Under the pieces are notes generated by a model. The model was not told the origin of the DNA. It made no database searches and saw nothing but the letters and a program-made list of their open reading frames with translations. A stretch of 54,441 nucleotides of DNA from Blastocatellia bacterium (GTDB lineage: Bacteria; Acidobacteriota; Blastocatellia; RBC074): assembly GCA_016789725.1 (NCBI GenBank), contig JAEUQN010000028.1, forward strand, positions 1 through 54,441, given 5' to 3'. Numbering within the stretch: position 1 is the first letter of the stretch; every line of letters begins with the position of its first letter. A program made the translations under genes and the position numbers. Positions 16,787-25,648 of this stretch are shown here, in pieces.

Positions 16787-18832
16787 ATGATCCAGCGAAA
16801 TTTACGTCTTAGTATCGTGCTTCCTGCTTTACTGAGCTTGTCGTTACTCATTCCCATGTCGGGCGCGGCATTCAAAGCCGAAACGTCTAACGCCGCAACT
16901 GCCTGGACGCCGGAGCTTTCGATGAAGGTCAAAAGCGTCGGCGCAGCGCGCGTCTCTCCTGATGGCAAACGCGTCATCTACACTGTCAATGAAGCGGTGA
17001 TAGCGGCGGACAAGAGCGAATACCTGACGAACATTTGGGCCGCGAATGCTGATGGCAGCGACGCGTATCAGATGACATTTGGCGAAAAGTCGTCAAGCAA
17101 TCCAGATTGGTCGCCCGATGGCAAGTGGATTGCTTTCACGTCATCGCGGTCAGGCAAAAACAATTTGTATTTGCTGCGCGCGACGGGGGGTGAAGCGGAA
17201 ATGGTGACGGACGTGAAAAGTGGTGTTGGTGGTTTCGCGTGGTCGCCCGATGGCAGCGCGATTGCTTTCACGATGAGCGATCCGTTGACCGCAGATGAAG
17301 AGAAAAACAACAAGGGCAAAGATGATTCGCGCTGGATGGATGAAAACGTCAAGCAAACGCATTTATACATTGTGCCTGTCACCAAAGATGCCAATGGCAA
17401 ACGTGAACCGCGCCAATTAACCAAAGGCAATTTCAATGTCGGGTCAGGGCTTGGTTCCGGCGGCTACGATTGGTCGCCCGATGGGAAAACGATTGCTTTC
17501 ACGCACGTCAAAACGCCGAAGGCGAACGATTGGGTCAGTGCCGATGTGTCGCTCATAGATGTTGCCAGCGGTGTGGTGAAGACGCTCGCGGCTACGGGAG
17601 CCGCCGAACGCGAGCCGGTGTATTCGCCGGATGGCAAGTGGATCGCCCTGACTATCAGCAGCGATCCGCCGCGTTGGGCATTCAATGAGACGATTGCGAT
17701 TGTGCCTGCCAGTGGTGGTGCGCCTAAATCACTTACGTTGAGCTATGACGAGCAACCATCGCTGCTCGATTGGGCGGCGGATGGCAAACGAATTTACTTC
17801 ACTGAAGCACGCGGCACGATGAGTGCGCTATACGCGATCAATGTGGAGACCAATGCCATCACCGAGATTGAAAAAGGCAAAGGGCTGTACGCTGGCCTTA
17901 ATCTCAATCATTCGCGCACGATGTTCGGGATGGCGAAGCAAAGCAATGATGAGGCGAGCGAGGCTTATGTCACACGAGCCGATAACTTCGCGCCAGCGAA
18001 AATCAGCAACGCGAATGGAGACTTGCCAAAGCTGCCGCTCGGCAAAATGGAAGTTGTACGGTGGAAAAGCAATGACGGGATGGAAGTCGAAGGCATTTTG
18101 AATTATCCCGTGAACTATCAAGCGGGAACGCGCGTGCCGTTGTTGTTGGTGATACACGGTGGCCCGGCTGGCGTGTTCACACAAAACTTTGCGGCGGGGC
18201 CGGGGCTATATCCGACAGCGACGTTCAATGCGCACGGCTATGCGGTATTGCGCGCCAATCCGCGCGGCTCTTCCGGGTATGGCAAAAAGTTTCGACATGC
18301 GAATGCCAAGGATTGGGGCGGCGGTGATTTCAAGGATTTGATGACCGGCGTGGATCACGTCATTGGCATGGGCGTCGCTGATCCTGAGCGTTTGGGCGTG
18401 ATGGGTTGGAGCTATGGCGGCTTTATGACTTCGTGGACAATCACACAGACGAAACGCTTCAAAGCCGCGTCAATCGGGGCCGCAGTGACAAATCTGATGA
18501 GCTTCAACGGCACGGCAGACATTCCCAATTTTGTGCCGGATTACTTCGGTGCGCAGTTCTGGGACAACCTGGAAATCTATCGGCAGCATTCGGCGATGTT
18601 CAATATCAAAGGCGTGACGACGCCGTCGTTGATTCAGCATTGCGAAGGCGATTTGCGTGTGCCGATTTCGCAGGGCTACGAAATCTACAACGCGCTGAAG
18701 CAGCAAAATGTGCCTGTGCGCATGCTGGTGATGCCGCGCCAGACGCACGGCCCGACTGAGCCAAAGATGATGCTGAAGGTTATGCAAACCAATGTCGAAT
18801 GGTTCGACAGGTATTTGGGGAATAAGTCGTGA
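16787..18832 (+). CDS. S9 family peptidase (paralogue 4, classical GWSYGG)
   Basis: A 681-residue secreted prolyl-oligopeptidase-family enzyme. GGAGG precedes the ATG; the signal peptide ends near residue 27. Propeller blades show the SPDGK motif repeatedly, with a charged insertion around KNNKGKDDSRWMDE (about 171-184). The hydrolase domain carries S542 in GWSYGGF, D622 in CEGDLRVP and H654 in RQTHGP. This is the acylaminoacyl-peptidase/S9C pattern and clearly differs from paralogues 2 and 3. Its stop overlaps the next start (GTGA, 18829-18832), so the downstream gene is translationally coupled. Confidence 0.9.
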   Translation: MIQRNLRLSIVLPALLSLSLLIPMSGAAFKAETSNAATAWTPELSMKVKSVGAARVSPDGKRVIYTVNEAVIAADKSEYLTNIWAANADGSDAYQMTFGEKSSSNPDWSPDGKWIAFTSSRSGKNNLYLLRATGGEAEMVTDVKSGVGGFAWSPDGSAIAFTMSDPLTADEEKNNKGKDDSRWMDENVKQTHLYIVPVTKDANGKREPRQLTKGNFNVGSGLGSGGYDWSPDGKTIAFTHVKTPKANDWVSADVSLIDVASGVVKTLAATGAAEREPVYSPDGKWIALTISSDPPRWAFNETIAIVPASGGAPKSLTLSYDEQPSLLDWAADGKRIYFTEARGTMSALYAINVETNAITEIEKGKGLYAGLNLNHSRTMFGMAKQSNDEASEAYVTRADNFAPAKISNANGDLPKLPLGKMEVVRWKSNDGMEVEGILNYPVNYQAGTRVPLLLVIHGGPAGVFTQNFAAGPGLYPTATFNAHGYAVLRANPRGSSGYGKKFRHANAKDWGGGDFKDLMTGVDHVIGMGVADPERLGVMGWSYGGFMTSWTITQTKRFKAASIGAAVTNLMSFNGTADIPNFVPDYFGAQFWDNLEIYRQHSAMFNIKGVTTPSLIQHCEGDLRVPISQGYEIYNALKQQNVPVRMLVMPRQTHGPTEPKMMLKVMQTNVEWFDRYLGNKS

Positions 18833-19980
18833 AATTACTAATCATCGCGTTGAGTATTTTGTTGATTTCGGTTGCTACGTGGGCGCAGTTTCGCTTGCCT
18901 GTTACGTCTGAGCGGGAGCCGGAGTCCTCCGCCTCATCAGGACGGGCATCGCTCGACAAACAAATCGCGGTGCAATTCGCGCCTGTCATTTATCAGGGGC
19001 TGGGCGACCAGCCGCGTTACGACTACATCACGAATTTTGATTTTGATGGTGATTGGAAAGGCGATAACAACTGGGGAAACGCCGCCAACAAAAAGCATCT
19101 GTTGCGGGCGTATGTGTACTACTCTGTGATCGAAACCGCGACGCATTATTTTGTGCATTATGCCTTTTATCATCCGCGCGATTACAAAGGCGGCATCGGG
19201 AAATCCGCGTTGCTGGATGTGTTGATTAAGGAAGGTGTGCGACGAGCTGGGAAAGACCCAACAGGCCTGGCGGATGAGGTAGCGCTGTCGCACGAAAATG
19301 ATCTGGAAGGTTGTTTGGTCGTGGCAGAAAAGCGGGGCGATGACTTACAGCAGGCTGTGCTGCAATACGTCGAAACGATGGCGCACAATCGCTACCTTAA
19401 ATATCACACAGGGGAAATGCGGGGAGCTATTGGCGATGGGATTGAGGTGCAAGGGCAACGACCGTTATTGTTCGTTGAACCGAAAGGACATGGCGTTGTG
19501 AGCTACACTGGAACACGCGGACAATTGAAAAACTCCGTCAATGGTACGCTGATATATAGCTATGAGGGAACTGCCGAAAATCCCGATAAGCGGCACGGCG
19601 ATGCGGTCGGTTATGATTTGATGGCGATTCAGGAAACGCTTTGGTTACACGCTCAAAAGGGCGAAAGCGAAACGTTTGCTGAGGTGATTGAATATCAGGA
19701 ATTCAAGGTTTCGACGCAGAATCTGGATGGCAAGATCACAACGATTGAGCGGCAACCGGGCAAGATTGGGGCGGCGTTTCGTGGTACGGTCGGCTTCAAA
19801 AACAAAGCGCGTCCGCCCTGGGGATGGTACGACGAAGCAGAAAAAGATCGTCCGCGCGGCGAATGGTTTTTTGATCCAGCAGTTGTCATTGCTCGACATT
19901 TCAATTTGGAACAAAGGTTCGTTCAGGCATACACCTATCATCCGTTCTTCAAAATAGGTAACACGCAAGCACGACGTTGA
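18829..19980 (+). CDS. Secreted Vps62/NPP1-like hypothetical protein
   Basis: A 383-residue protein starting at GTG 18829 inside the stop codon of the S9 gene. Signal peptide to about residue 20 (TWAQ). FAPVIYQGLGDQPRYDYIT, DFDGDWKGDNNW, HYFVHYAFYHPRD and SHENDLEG give a pattern like the DUF946/Vps62 and NPP1 families (a beta-sandwich with an Asp/His/Glu metal site; HENDLEG resembles GHRHDWE). This similarity is by eye and moderate. A C-terminal GDAVGYDLMAI and PWGWYDEAEKDRPRGEWFFDPA follow. Function is unknown; coupling to a peptidase suggests a linked extracytoplasmic role. Confidence 0.6.
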   Translation: MKLLIIALSILLISVATWAQFRLPVTSEREPESSASSGRASLDKQIAVQFAPVIYQGLGDQPRYDYITNFDFDGDWKGDNNWGNAANKKHLLRAYVYYSVIETATHYFVHYAFYHPRDYKGGIGKSALLDVLIKEGVRRAGKDPTGLADEVALSHENDLEGCLVVAEKRGDDLQQAVLQYVETMAHNRYLKYHTGEMRGAIGDGIEVQGQRPLLFVEPKGHGVVSYTGTRGQLKNSVNGTLIYSYEGTAENPDKRHGDAVGYDLMAIQETLWLHAQKGESETFAEVIEYQEFKVSTQNLDGKITTIERQPGKIGAAFRGTVGFKNKARPPWGWYDEAEKDRPRGEWFFDPAVVIARHFNLEQRFVQAYTYHPFFKIGNTQARR

Positions 19981-20122
19981 TCTCAGTGCTGAACCAACTT
20001 CTCAAATTCTCTTTCCCGAAACGCCGCAAAGATGGTGTTCGTCTATTTAGTTTGCGGGGGCTGTGCTTTAATATCCCGCGTCTGTAAGTAGTCACACTAA
20101 CAATCAGGAAAGGACACTCGTT

Positions 20123-23100
20123 ATGCAAAGAATATGGCGGCCTTTGCAATTTTGGCTGGCTTTCTGTCTGGCGGTCTCTGTCCCGTTGAATCTGCTCGCA
20201 CAGTTTCCGGGCGCACCGCAAACTCCTCCCCCTCCTCCGATCAACCAATCGGACGATCCCTTACTCAAAAAATTCGTCTTTCGCGGTATTGGTCCTGCCA
20301 GTATGGGCGGACGCATTGATGACTTCGCCGTCGTCGAAAGCAATCCTTCAACGTATTACATTGCGTTTGCTACGGGCGGTCTTTGGAAAACGATTAATAA
20401 TGGGACCACCTATGAGCCGATTTTTGATACCTATTCAACCTCTTCGATAGGCGATGTTGCCGTGTGTCAGAGCGATCCGAATATCGTGTGGGCTGGCACT
20501 GGTGAGCCGAACAATCGGCAAAGCTCATCCTTTGGGGATGGCATTTATAAATCCACCGATGCGGGCAAAACCTTCACGCACATGGGGCTGAAAGAAACAC
20601 AAACTATCGCCCGCGTTGTGATTGATCCGAAGGACGCAAACACGGTATACGTCGCGGCGTTGGGGCATCTGTACGGCGCGAACAAGGAGCGCGGGATTTA
20701 TAAAACAACCGATGGCGGCAAGACCTGGGCGAATATCAAATTCATTGATGAAAACACCGGTTTTACCGACATCGTGATTGATCCTGTAGATAGCAAAACA
20801 TTGTACGCAGCATCTTATCAACGGCAACGCACTGCATTTGGTTTCAATGGTGGCGGCCCTGGCACGGGGCTTTGGAAAACCATAGATGCCGGTAAAAACT
20901 GGACCAGGATCGAAGGCAATGGCTTGCCGGAAAAAGATAAAATGCTGGGTCGCATCGGCCTTGATGTCGCGCGCTCGAATCCGAATATTCTCTACGCTCA
21001 AATTGAGGTGGGAGCCGAAATGGGAACGGGTGTGCCAGCCGAGACGCCAGAAGGCCAAGGCGGTCAAGGTGGTCAAGGTGGTGGTGGCGGTGGCGGTGGC
21101 GGCGGTTTTGGCGGAGGGCAACAAAATCGGCCTCCTGATCCGAAACGCAGTGGTATCTGGCGCTCCGATGACAAAGGCAAAACCTGGAAGTTTGTGAGCA
21201 ATGAAAACAATCGCCCAATGTATTACAGTCAGATTCGTGTTGATCCGACGAATCCTGAAATTGTTTACACCGGAGGCTTGAATTTCAGCCGTTCGACCGA
21301 TGGCGGCAAAACGTTCAAGAACCTTTCGGGCGTCGCGCATAGCGATCATCATGCGATTTGGATTGACCCGAAAGACAACAAGCACGTGATGGTTGGTAAT
21401 GACGGCGGACTGGACGTGAGCTACGATCAAGGTGAAACGTTCGATTTCATCAACACGATTCCTGCCGCACAGTTTTACGCGGTGTCCGCCGATATGCGCA
21501 AACCGTATTATGTTTGCGGTGGGTTACAAGATAACGGCAGTTGGTGTGGCCCCAGCAGCACGCGCGCGGGTGGTGGAAACGGCGGCGGCGGCGGCGCAGC
21601 ACCCTCCGGCATCACGAATGCCGATTGGTATCGCATTGGTGGCGGCGACGGTTTTTATACGCTGCAAGACCCTACCGATCACACCATCGTGTATTCCGAA
21701 TCACAGAACGGTGCGACGTCGCGTATTGATTTGAAAACCGGGCAAAGCCGTTCGATTCGCCCACGTGCAGCGCAACGTCCGCGTGGACCTAGCGGTGGCG
21801 GTCCAGCCGCAGCCAGCGCGACTCCGCCACAAACCGCAACGACAACGCAAGGTGGGACAGAGCAAATGCCTACAGTTCGTCGTTTGGATCAGGGCGGACA
21901 AGCCGGGCAAGGGCAAACAGCCGATCAGCAAGCGCAGATGCTCGCCTTTATTCAAGCCGCTGGTGGCGGCGGATTTGGTGGTGGCAATCCGTTCCAAAGC
22001 AACATCGTGCCTGCCCCTCCGGCTGGCGAAGCCTATCGCTTCAATTGGAGCACGCCGATCATGCTTTCGCCTCACAACCCGCGTATGGTGTATCTGGCGG
22101 CGAACAAACTGTTCCGCTCGTTGGATCGCGGCGATACGTGGACCGTCATCAGTCCTGATTTGACGAAACAAGTTGATCGTCGCAAACAGTCAATAATGGG
22201 TGTTGCCGGCGATCAGCCGATGGCCTCCAAACACGATGGTTATGCCAACAATAGCAACATCACTGTGATTGGGGAATCGCCTGTTTTGCCGGGAGTGTTA
22301 TGGGTAGGAACCGATGATGGCAACGTTCACGTCAGCAAAGACGGCGGCGTCAATTGGGCCAATGTAGTTACGAATATTAAAGGCGCACCACAAGGCTATG
22401 TGCAAATTTCGCGCGTCGAACCTTCTCATTTCGAGGCTGGCACTTGCTACGTCACAATGGACAATCATCGCAACGATGATTGGAAGCCATATGTGTTTGT
22501 GACGAAAGATTATGGCGCGACGTGGACCTCTGTTGCCAGCAACTTGCCTGCCTTCGGCAACGTCAATGTGATTCGGGAAGACGCGAAGAACAAAGACCTG
22601 TTGTTTGTCGGCACTGAACTGGGTGTCTACGTCTCGCTCAACGGTGGCAAAGAATGGAAGCGGTTTATGACGGGCTTGCCGATGGTTCGCGTGGACGATT
22701 TGCTGATTCATCCGCGCGATAACGACTTGATTGCCGCTACGCATGGTCGTGGCATTTATATTTGCGATGACATCTCGCCTTTGCAACAACTGAACGACAA
22801 GACAATAGCCGCAGACGTTCATCTGTTTGACGTGCGCCCTGGTACAAACTGGCTCACCGACTTGACGCTCAGTCGCTACACGGGCGGGCAAAAGATGTAT
22901 CGCGGTACGAACGCTCCGCAAGGCACGGCGATCAGTTATCACCTGAAAGCTGCCCCAAGCGGTGATGTCAAACTCACCGTTTCTGACATCACGGGCAAAG
23001 TTGTTCGCACGATGACGGCGACCAAAGAGGTGGGATTGAATCGTGTGCAGTGGAACCTGCGTGGTGATCCACCACCAAGGCCAGCAGGCTTTGGCGGTGG

Positions 23101-23335
23101 AGGCGGGGCGGGCAATGCCGCAGCGGCTGCCCCCGCAGCCACTCCAGCGGCGGGTACTCAACCCGCAGCACCTGGAGCTGGGCAAGGTGGAGGTGGACGA
23201 GGCGGAGGTGGGGGCGGGGGACGCTTTGCCAATTTTGGCCCGGCGCTTGACCCTGGCGTTTACCTTGTCAAGCTTTCCGTAGACGGAAAAGAACTCATGA
23301 CAAAGGTCGTGATTGAAGCCGATCTCAATCGGTAA
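20123..23335 (+). CDS. Secreted BNR/sortilin-type beta-propeller protein (VPS10-like), 1070 residues
   Basis: A large extracellular protein with signal peptide (to LLAQ, about 27), a proline stretch, then many BNR/Asp-box repeats such as KSTDAGKTF, KTTDGGKTW, KTIDAGKNW, RSDDKGKTW, RSTDGGKTF, RSLDRGDTW and VSKDGGVNW, consistent with a two-propeller VPS10-like fold. Gly-rich low-complexity linkers interrupt it (about 310-335, 480-495, 555-640). The C-terminal part has an Ig/FlgD-like segment (VKLTVSDITGKVVRTM ... LDPGVYLVKLSVDG) split by a third Gly/Ala/Pro-rich insert. Such proteins are common in Acidobacteriota and Bacteroidota and are often annotated as glycosyl hydrolases without evidence of activity. 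AGGAAAGGA precedes the ATG. Confidence 0.85.
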   Translation: MQRIWRPLQFWLAFCLAVSVPLNLLAQFPGAPQTPPPPPINQSDDPLLKKFVFRGIGPASMGGRIDDFAVVESNPSTYYIAFATGGLWKTINNGTTYEPIFDTYSTSSIGDVAVCQSDPNIVWAGTGEPNNRQSSSFGDGIYKSTDAGKTFTHMGLKETQTIARVVIDPKDANTVYVAALGHLYGANKERGIYKTTDGGKTWANIKFIDENTGFTDIVIDPVDSKTLYAASYQRQRTAFGFNGGGPGTGLWKTIDAGKNWTRIEGNGLPEKDKMLGRIGLDVARSNPNILYAQIEVGAEMGTGVPAETPEGQGGQGGQGGGGGGGGGGFGGGQQNRPPDPKRSGIWRSDDKGKTWKFVSNENNRPMYYSQIRVDPTNPEIVYTGGLNFSRSTDGGKTFKNLSGVAHSDHHAIWIDPKDNKHVMVGNDGGLDVSYDQGETFDFINTIPAAQFYAVSADMRKPYYVCGGLQDNGSWCGPSSTRAGGGNGGGGGAAPSGITNADWYRIGGGDGFYTLQDPTDHTIVYSESQNGATSRIDLKTGQSRSIRPRAAQRPRGPSGGGPAAASATPPQTATTTQGGTEQMPTVRRLDQGGQAGQGQTADQQAQMLAFIQAAGGGGFGGGNPFQSNIVPAPPAGEAYRFNWSTPIMLSPHNPRMVYLAANKLFRSLDRGDTWTVISPDLTKQVDRRKQSIMGVAGDQPMASKHDGYANNSNITVIGESPVLPGVLWVGTDDGNVHVSKDGGVNWANVVTNIKGAPQGYVQISRVEPSHFEAGTCYVTMDNHRNDDWKPYVFVTKDYGATWTSVASNLPAFGNVNVIREDAKNKDLLFVGTELGVYVSLNGGKEWKRFMTGLPMVRVDDLLIHPRDNDLIAATHGRGIYICDDISPLQQLNDKTIAADVHLFDVRPGTNWLTDLTLSRYTGGQKMYRGTNAPQGTAISYHLKAAPSGDVKLTVSDITGKVVRTMTATKEVGLNRVQWNLRGDPPPRPAGFGGGGGAGNAAAAAPAATPAAGTQPAAPGAGQGGGGRGGGGGGGRFANFGPALDPGVYLVKLSVDGKELMTKVVIEADLNR

Positions 23336-23360
23336 GCACCAACGTTTGTTCAATGGAGAA

Positions 23361-23390
23361 GGGGAGTTTGAGAATAGACTCAAACTCCCC
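23361..23390 (+). terminator. Rho-independent terminator after the BNR gene
   Basis: A perfect 12-bp stem (GGGGAGTTTGAG 23361-23372 with 23379-23390) closes a 6-base loop and is followed by TGATTTATTTT. It lies 25 bases after the BNR stop codon and 60 bases before the 3' end of the convergent membrane-protein gene, so it may serve both strands. Confidence 0.75.
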
Positions 23391-23450
23391 TGATTTATTT
23401 TGGGAATAGCAGTGGTCGAGTGCCTGTGAACGGAACTGACGACAGAACAC

Positions 23451-24122
23451 TCATCGAATCGCCGGATTCGGGGCGATTTTTTGCAGCTTTTGCTCCATCA
23501 ACAACAAGCACAAGACGAACAAAACGCTAGTCATCGCAGCTATTACAGATGGGAGCGAAAAGATGATGGGGCCGAGGACTCCGACCAGTAAGAGCACCCC
23601 ACCCAATAACAACCAGGGCGCGCGGGTTTTGACCGTCACGCCCCAGCCCAACAACATTAGGATCGCTAAGGTAGCGATTGCTGCAAGGGGCCAGCCAATC
23701 GGTGTATCGGGTTGATATTGTTTGATTCCTTCAAGGATGACGGGGTCCAACGTGATTCCCGCGAAGCCTTGTATCACTCCGATCACGAGCAGTGCCAGTA
23801 TTACAATACTCAGTCCTAACAGCAGTAACGGGTCGTCTGTCCATTGCACCTGCGCCCGTTTGGCTTGATCAAACGCAATCACAAGCAGGAACGGCGTAAC
23901 AATCGCCTTTAGCAAATAGCGCAACGAATGAAGCACATGTAAGGTTGATCCTTCGCCGAGCGCATTGCCGAGCGCGAAGACCAGCGGGTCAAAAACGAAC
24001 CAGACCAGGATTGGCAATAACATTGCCAAGGCCCAGCTTGGATGTTTGTAAAACATTACCGCTGCCCAAATTCCAAAGAAGAAAAGAGATCCAACAATCA
24101 GCCAATACAAGTTTGAGGCCAT
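23451..24122 (-). CDS. Multi-pass integral membrane protein of unknown family
   Basis: A 223-residue protein with about seven hydrophobic segments (for example WLIVGSLFFFGIWAAVMFY, ALAMLLPILVWFVFDPLVF, LLLGLSIVILALLVIGVIQG, and two near the C-terminus). ATG 24122 with AGGAG five bases upstream (24128-24132) is chosen over an in-frame start at 24209 that would add 29 non-hydrophobic residues. A soluble loop with FDQAKRAQVQWTDDP lies mid-protein. I do not recognise the family. It is convergent with the BNR gene and divergent from the ABC permease. Confidence 0.75.
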   Translation of the reverse strand: MASNLYWLIVGSLFFFGIWAAVMFYKHPSWALAMLLPILVWFVFDPLVFALGNALGEGSTLHVLHSLRYLLKAIVTPFLLVIAFDQAKRAQVQWTDDPLLLLGLSIVILALLVIGVIQGFAGITLDPVILEGIKQYQPDTPIGWPLAAIATLAILMLLGWGVTVKTRAPWLLLGGVLLLVGVLGPIIFSLPSVIAAMTSVLFVLCLLLMEQKLQKIAPNPAIR

Positions 24123-24290
24123 CAAAACTCCTGTGAGATCTTTCAATAGTTGTCTTCGGGGCAGTTCAAGGAAGGGGCACCATTTCGCAAACCATTGCGA
24201 TTCTATCATCAGATGTGCTTGAAGTTATACCTCATACACGTTTAGGATGAGCTTCAGAGAAAAATCAAAACTTCTATCACTCGAAAGTAC

Positions 24291-25130
24291 GTGCAACCAA
24301 CCATTCATTACCAATCCAACGCAAAAATCCCGCTGTGGCGACCCGCGCTCAACTTGCTGCGCGAACATCGCGGACTAATCCGCTCGATGGTCCAGCGCGA
24401 ATTATCGAGCCGATACAAAGGTTCGGTGATGGGACTCGGCTGGGCGATTATTTCTCCAGCGGTGATGATCGTAATTTTTACGATCATCTTTTCTGGCATC
24501 TTCGGGGCGCGGTTCAGCAACACCAGCGGACATCTGAGCTTTGCTGTGTATTTGTTTTGCGGCTTGTTGCCGTGGATCGCGTTTAGCGAAAGCGTGCAAC
24601 GCGCGACGAATTCGTTGTTGGAAAATATCAATCTGGTCAAACGCGTCGTCTTCCCGGTCGAAGCGTTGCCCGTGAACCTGGCACTTGCTGCCGTTGTGAC
24701 GCAGTTGCTTGGGACCACCGTTTTGCTCGTCGCGCACGTCATCCTCGCTCAGCAATTGCACCTGACGGTTTTGTGGTTGCCGGTGTTATTGATTCCGCAA
24801 TTACTGGCGACCTTAGGGCTGGGCTGGTTGATGGCGAGCCTGGGCGTGTTTCTGCGCGATATGCCACAGATCAATCAGTTGGTGTTCATGGCGTGGATGT
24901 ACCTGACGCCGATTTTTTTCCCTGAGAATTTGGTGCCGCCACAATTTCAATGGATGATTCATTACAACCCGATGGCACCATTGATTCGTAGTTATCGGCG
25001 CGCGTTGCTGGAAGGACAGCCGCCTGATTGGCGTGGCCTGGGCTTTATGCTGGCATTCGCGGTCGTGTGTTTTGTGGTGGGATATTGGTGGTTTCAGCGG
25101 ACCAAGAAAGCGTTTGCGGATTTGCTGTAA
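24291..25130 (+). CDS. ABC-2 type polysaccharide/polyol-phosphate export permease
   Basis: A 279-residue inner-membrane subunit of the Wzm/TagG family, which moves lipid-linked glycans out of the cytoplasm with an ATPase partner. The N-terminal amphipathic part HRGLIRSMVQRELSSRYKGS is the family signature, followed by six hydrophobic segments and LPWIAFSESVQRATNSLLENINLVKRVVFPVEALP, then FRRSTKKAFADLL-like C-terminal residues (here FQRTKKAFADLL). The start appears to be GTG 24291; no clear ribosome binding site is seen. No Wzt-like ATPase gene is adjacent: the next gene is hspR on the other strand, with a 2-base gap. The partner must lie elsewhere. Confidence 0.85.
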   Translation: MQPTIHYQSNAKIPLWRPALNLLREHRGLIRSMVQRELSSRYKGSVMGLGWAIISPAVMIVIFTIIFSGIFGARFSNTSGHLSFAVYLFCGLLPWIAFSESVQRATNSLLENINLVKRVVFPVEALPVNLALAAVVTQLLGTTVLLVAHVILAQQLHLTVLWLPVLLIPQLLATLGLGWLMASLGVFLRDMPQINQLVFMAWMYLTPIFFPENLVPPQFQWMIHYNPMAPLIRSYRRALLEGQPPDWRGLGFMLAFAVVCFVVGYWWFQRTKKAFADLL

Positions 25131-25132
25131 GG

Positions 25133-25531
25133 CTATTCGCTGTTGCGCTTGTTTGTGCTGCGAATGGTGATCGAAGTCCGACGAATCGGCACTAATGCTT
25201 CTTTGGCATTGGATGGTTGTTGCGTCGCCGCATTAGCGATGTACTGCTGCATGTACTCGAAGAAGCGATTGAACTCCTGCTGCATCTGTTCCATCTTCTC
25301 GCGCATATTCAGAATGACTTCGACGCCTGCGAGATTCACTCCCAAATCGCGCGTCAACCCAAGAATTAATTCCAATCGTTCGATGTCTTCTTCCGTGTAG
25401 AGACGCACATTGCCGTCCGAGCGTGAAGGCTTCAGCAACCCTTCGCGTTCGTAGAGGCGCAAGGTTTGTTGATGGATTTCGTAATGATCGGCTACAGCAG
25501 AAATCGTGTAGCCTTTTGCTCGACGTTTCAT
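25133..25531 (-). CDS. hspR: HspR-type MerR family heat-shock regulator
   Basis: A 132-residue repressor, last in the minus-strand dnaK-hsp20-dnaJ cluster. The MerR winged helix spans about 8-75: YTISAVADHYEIHQQTLRLYEREGLLKPSR, then NVRLYTEEDIERLELILGLTRDLGVNLAGV, which is the HspR variant. A coiled-coil helix (76-100) follows. HspR binds HAIR operators and represses dnaK operons, usually with DnaK as co-repressor; a HAIR-like site lies at the dnaK promoter. The start at 25531 is chosen because it begins the conserved domain. Upstream is repeat DNA without a ribosome binding site, and an in-frame alternative at 25567 would add 12 repeat-encoded residues. Confidence 0.85.
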   Translation of the reverse strand: MKRRAKGYTISAVADHYEIHQQTLRLYEREGLLKPSRSDGNVRLYTEEDIERLELILGLTRDLGVNLAGVEVILNMREKMEQMQQEFNRFFEYMQQYIANAATQQPSNAKEALVPIRRTSITIRSTNKRNSE

Positions 25532-25532
25532 A

Positions 25533-25648
25533 AAATCAAAAGGCAAAAGGCAAATCTCAAAAATCAAAAGGTCGGCACTTTATTTTTTGTAAAAGTGGCG
25601 AAGCCCTCTTCTTTCCACTTTTGCAATTAGCCTTTTGCCTTTTGATTT
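25533..25648. repeat. AAAAGGCA element, copy B
   Basis: Perfect 18-base arms (25533-25550 and 25631-25648) and the shared core (AAAAGGTCGGCACTTTATTTTTT... AAAAGTGGCGAAGCC ... CACTTTTGC). It occupies the whole hspR-dnaJ gap: it begins one base beyond the hspR start codon and ends on the last base of the dnaJ stop codon. Confidence 0.88.

Noticed and set aside
20525..21430. 301-codon minus-strand frame
   Set aside because: Lies entirely inside the BNR protein gene and translates as antisense of its repeats.
22298..23383. 361-codon minus-strand frame over the BNR gene
   Set aside because: Antisense shadow: the plus frame has signal peptide and Asp-box repeats; the minus translation has no recognisable domain and is Arg/His-rich.
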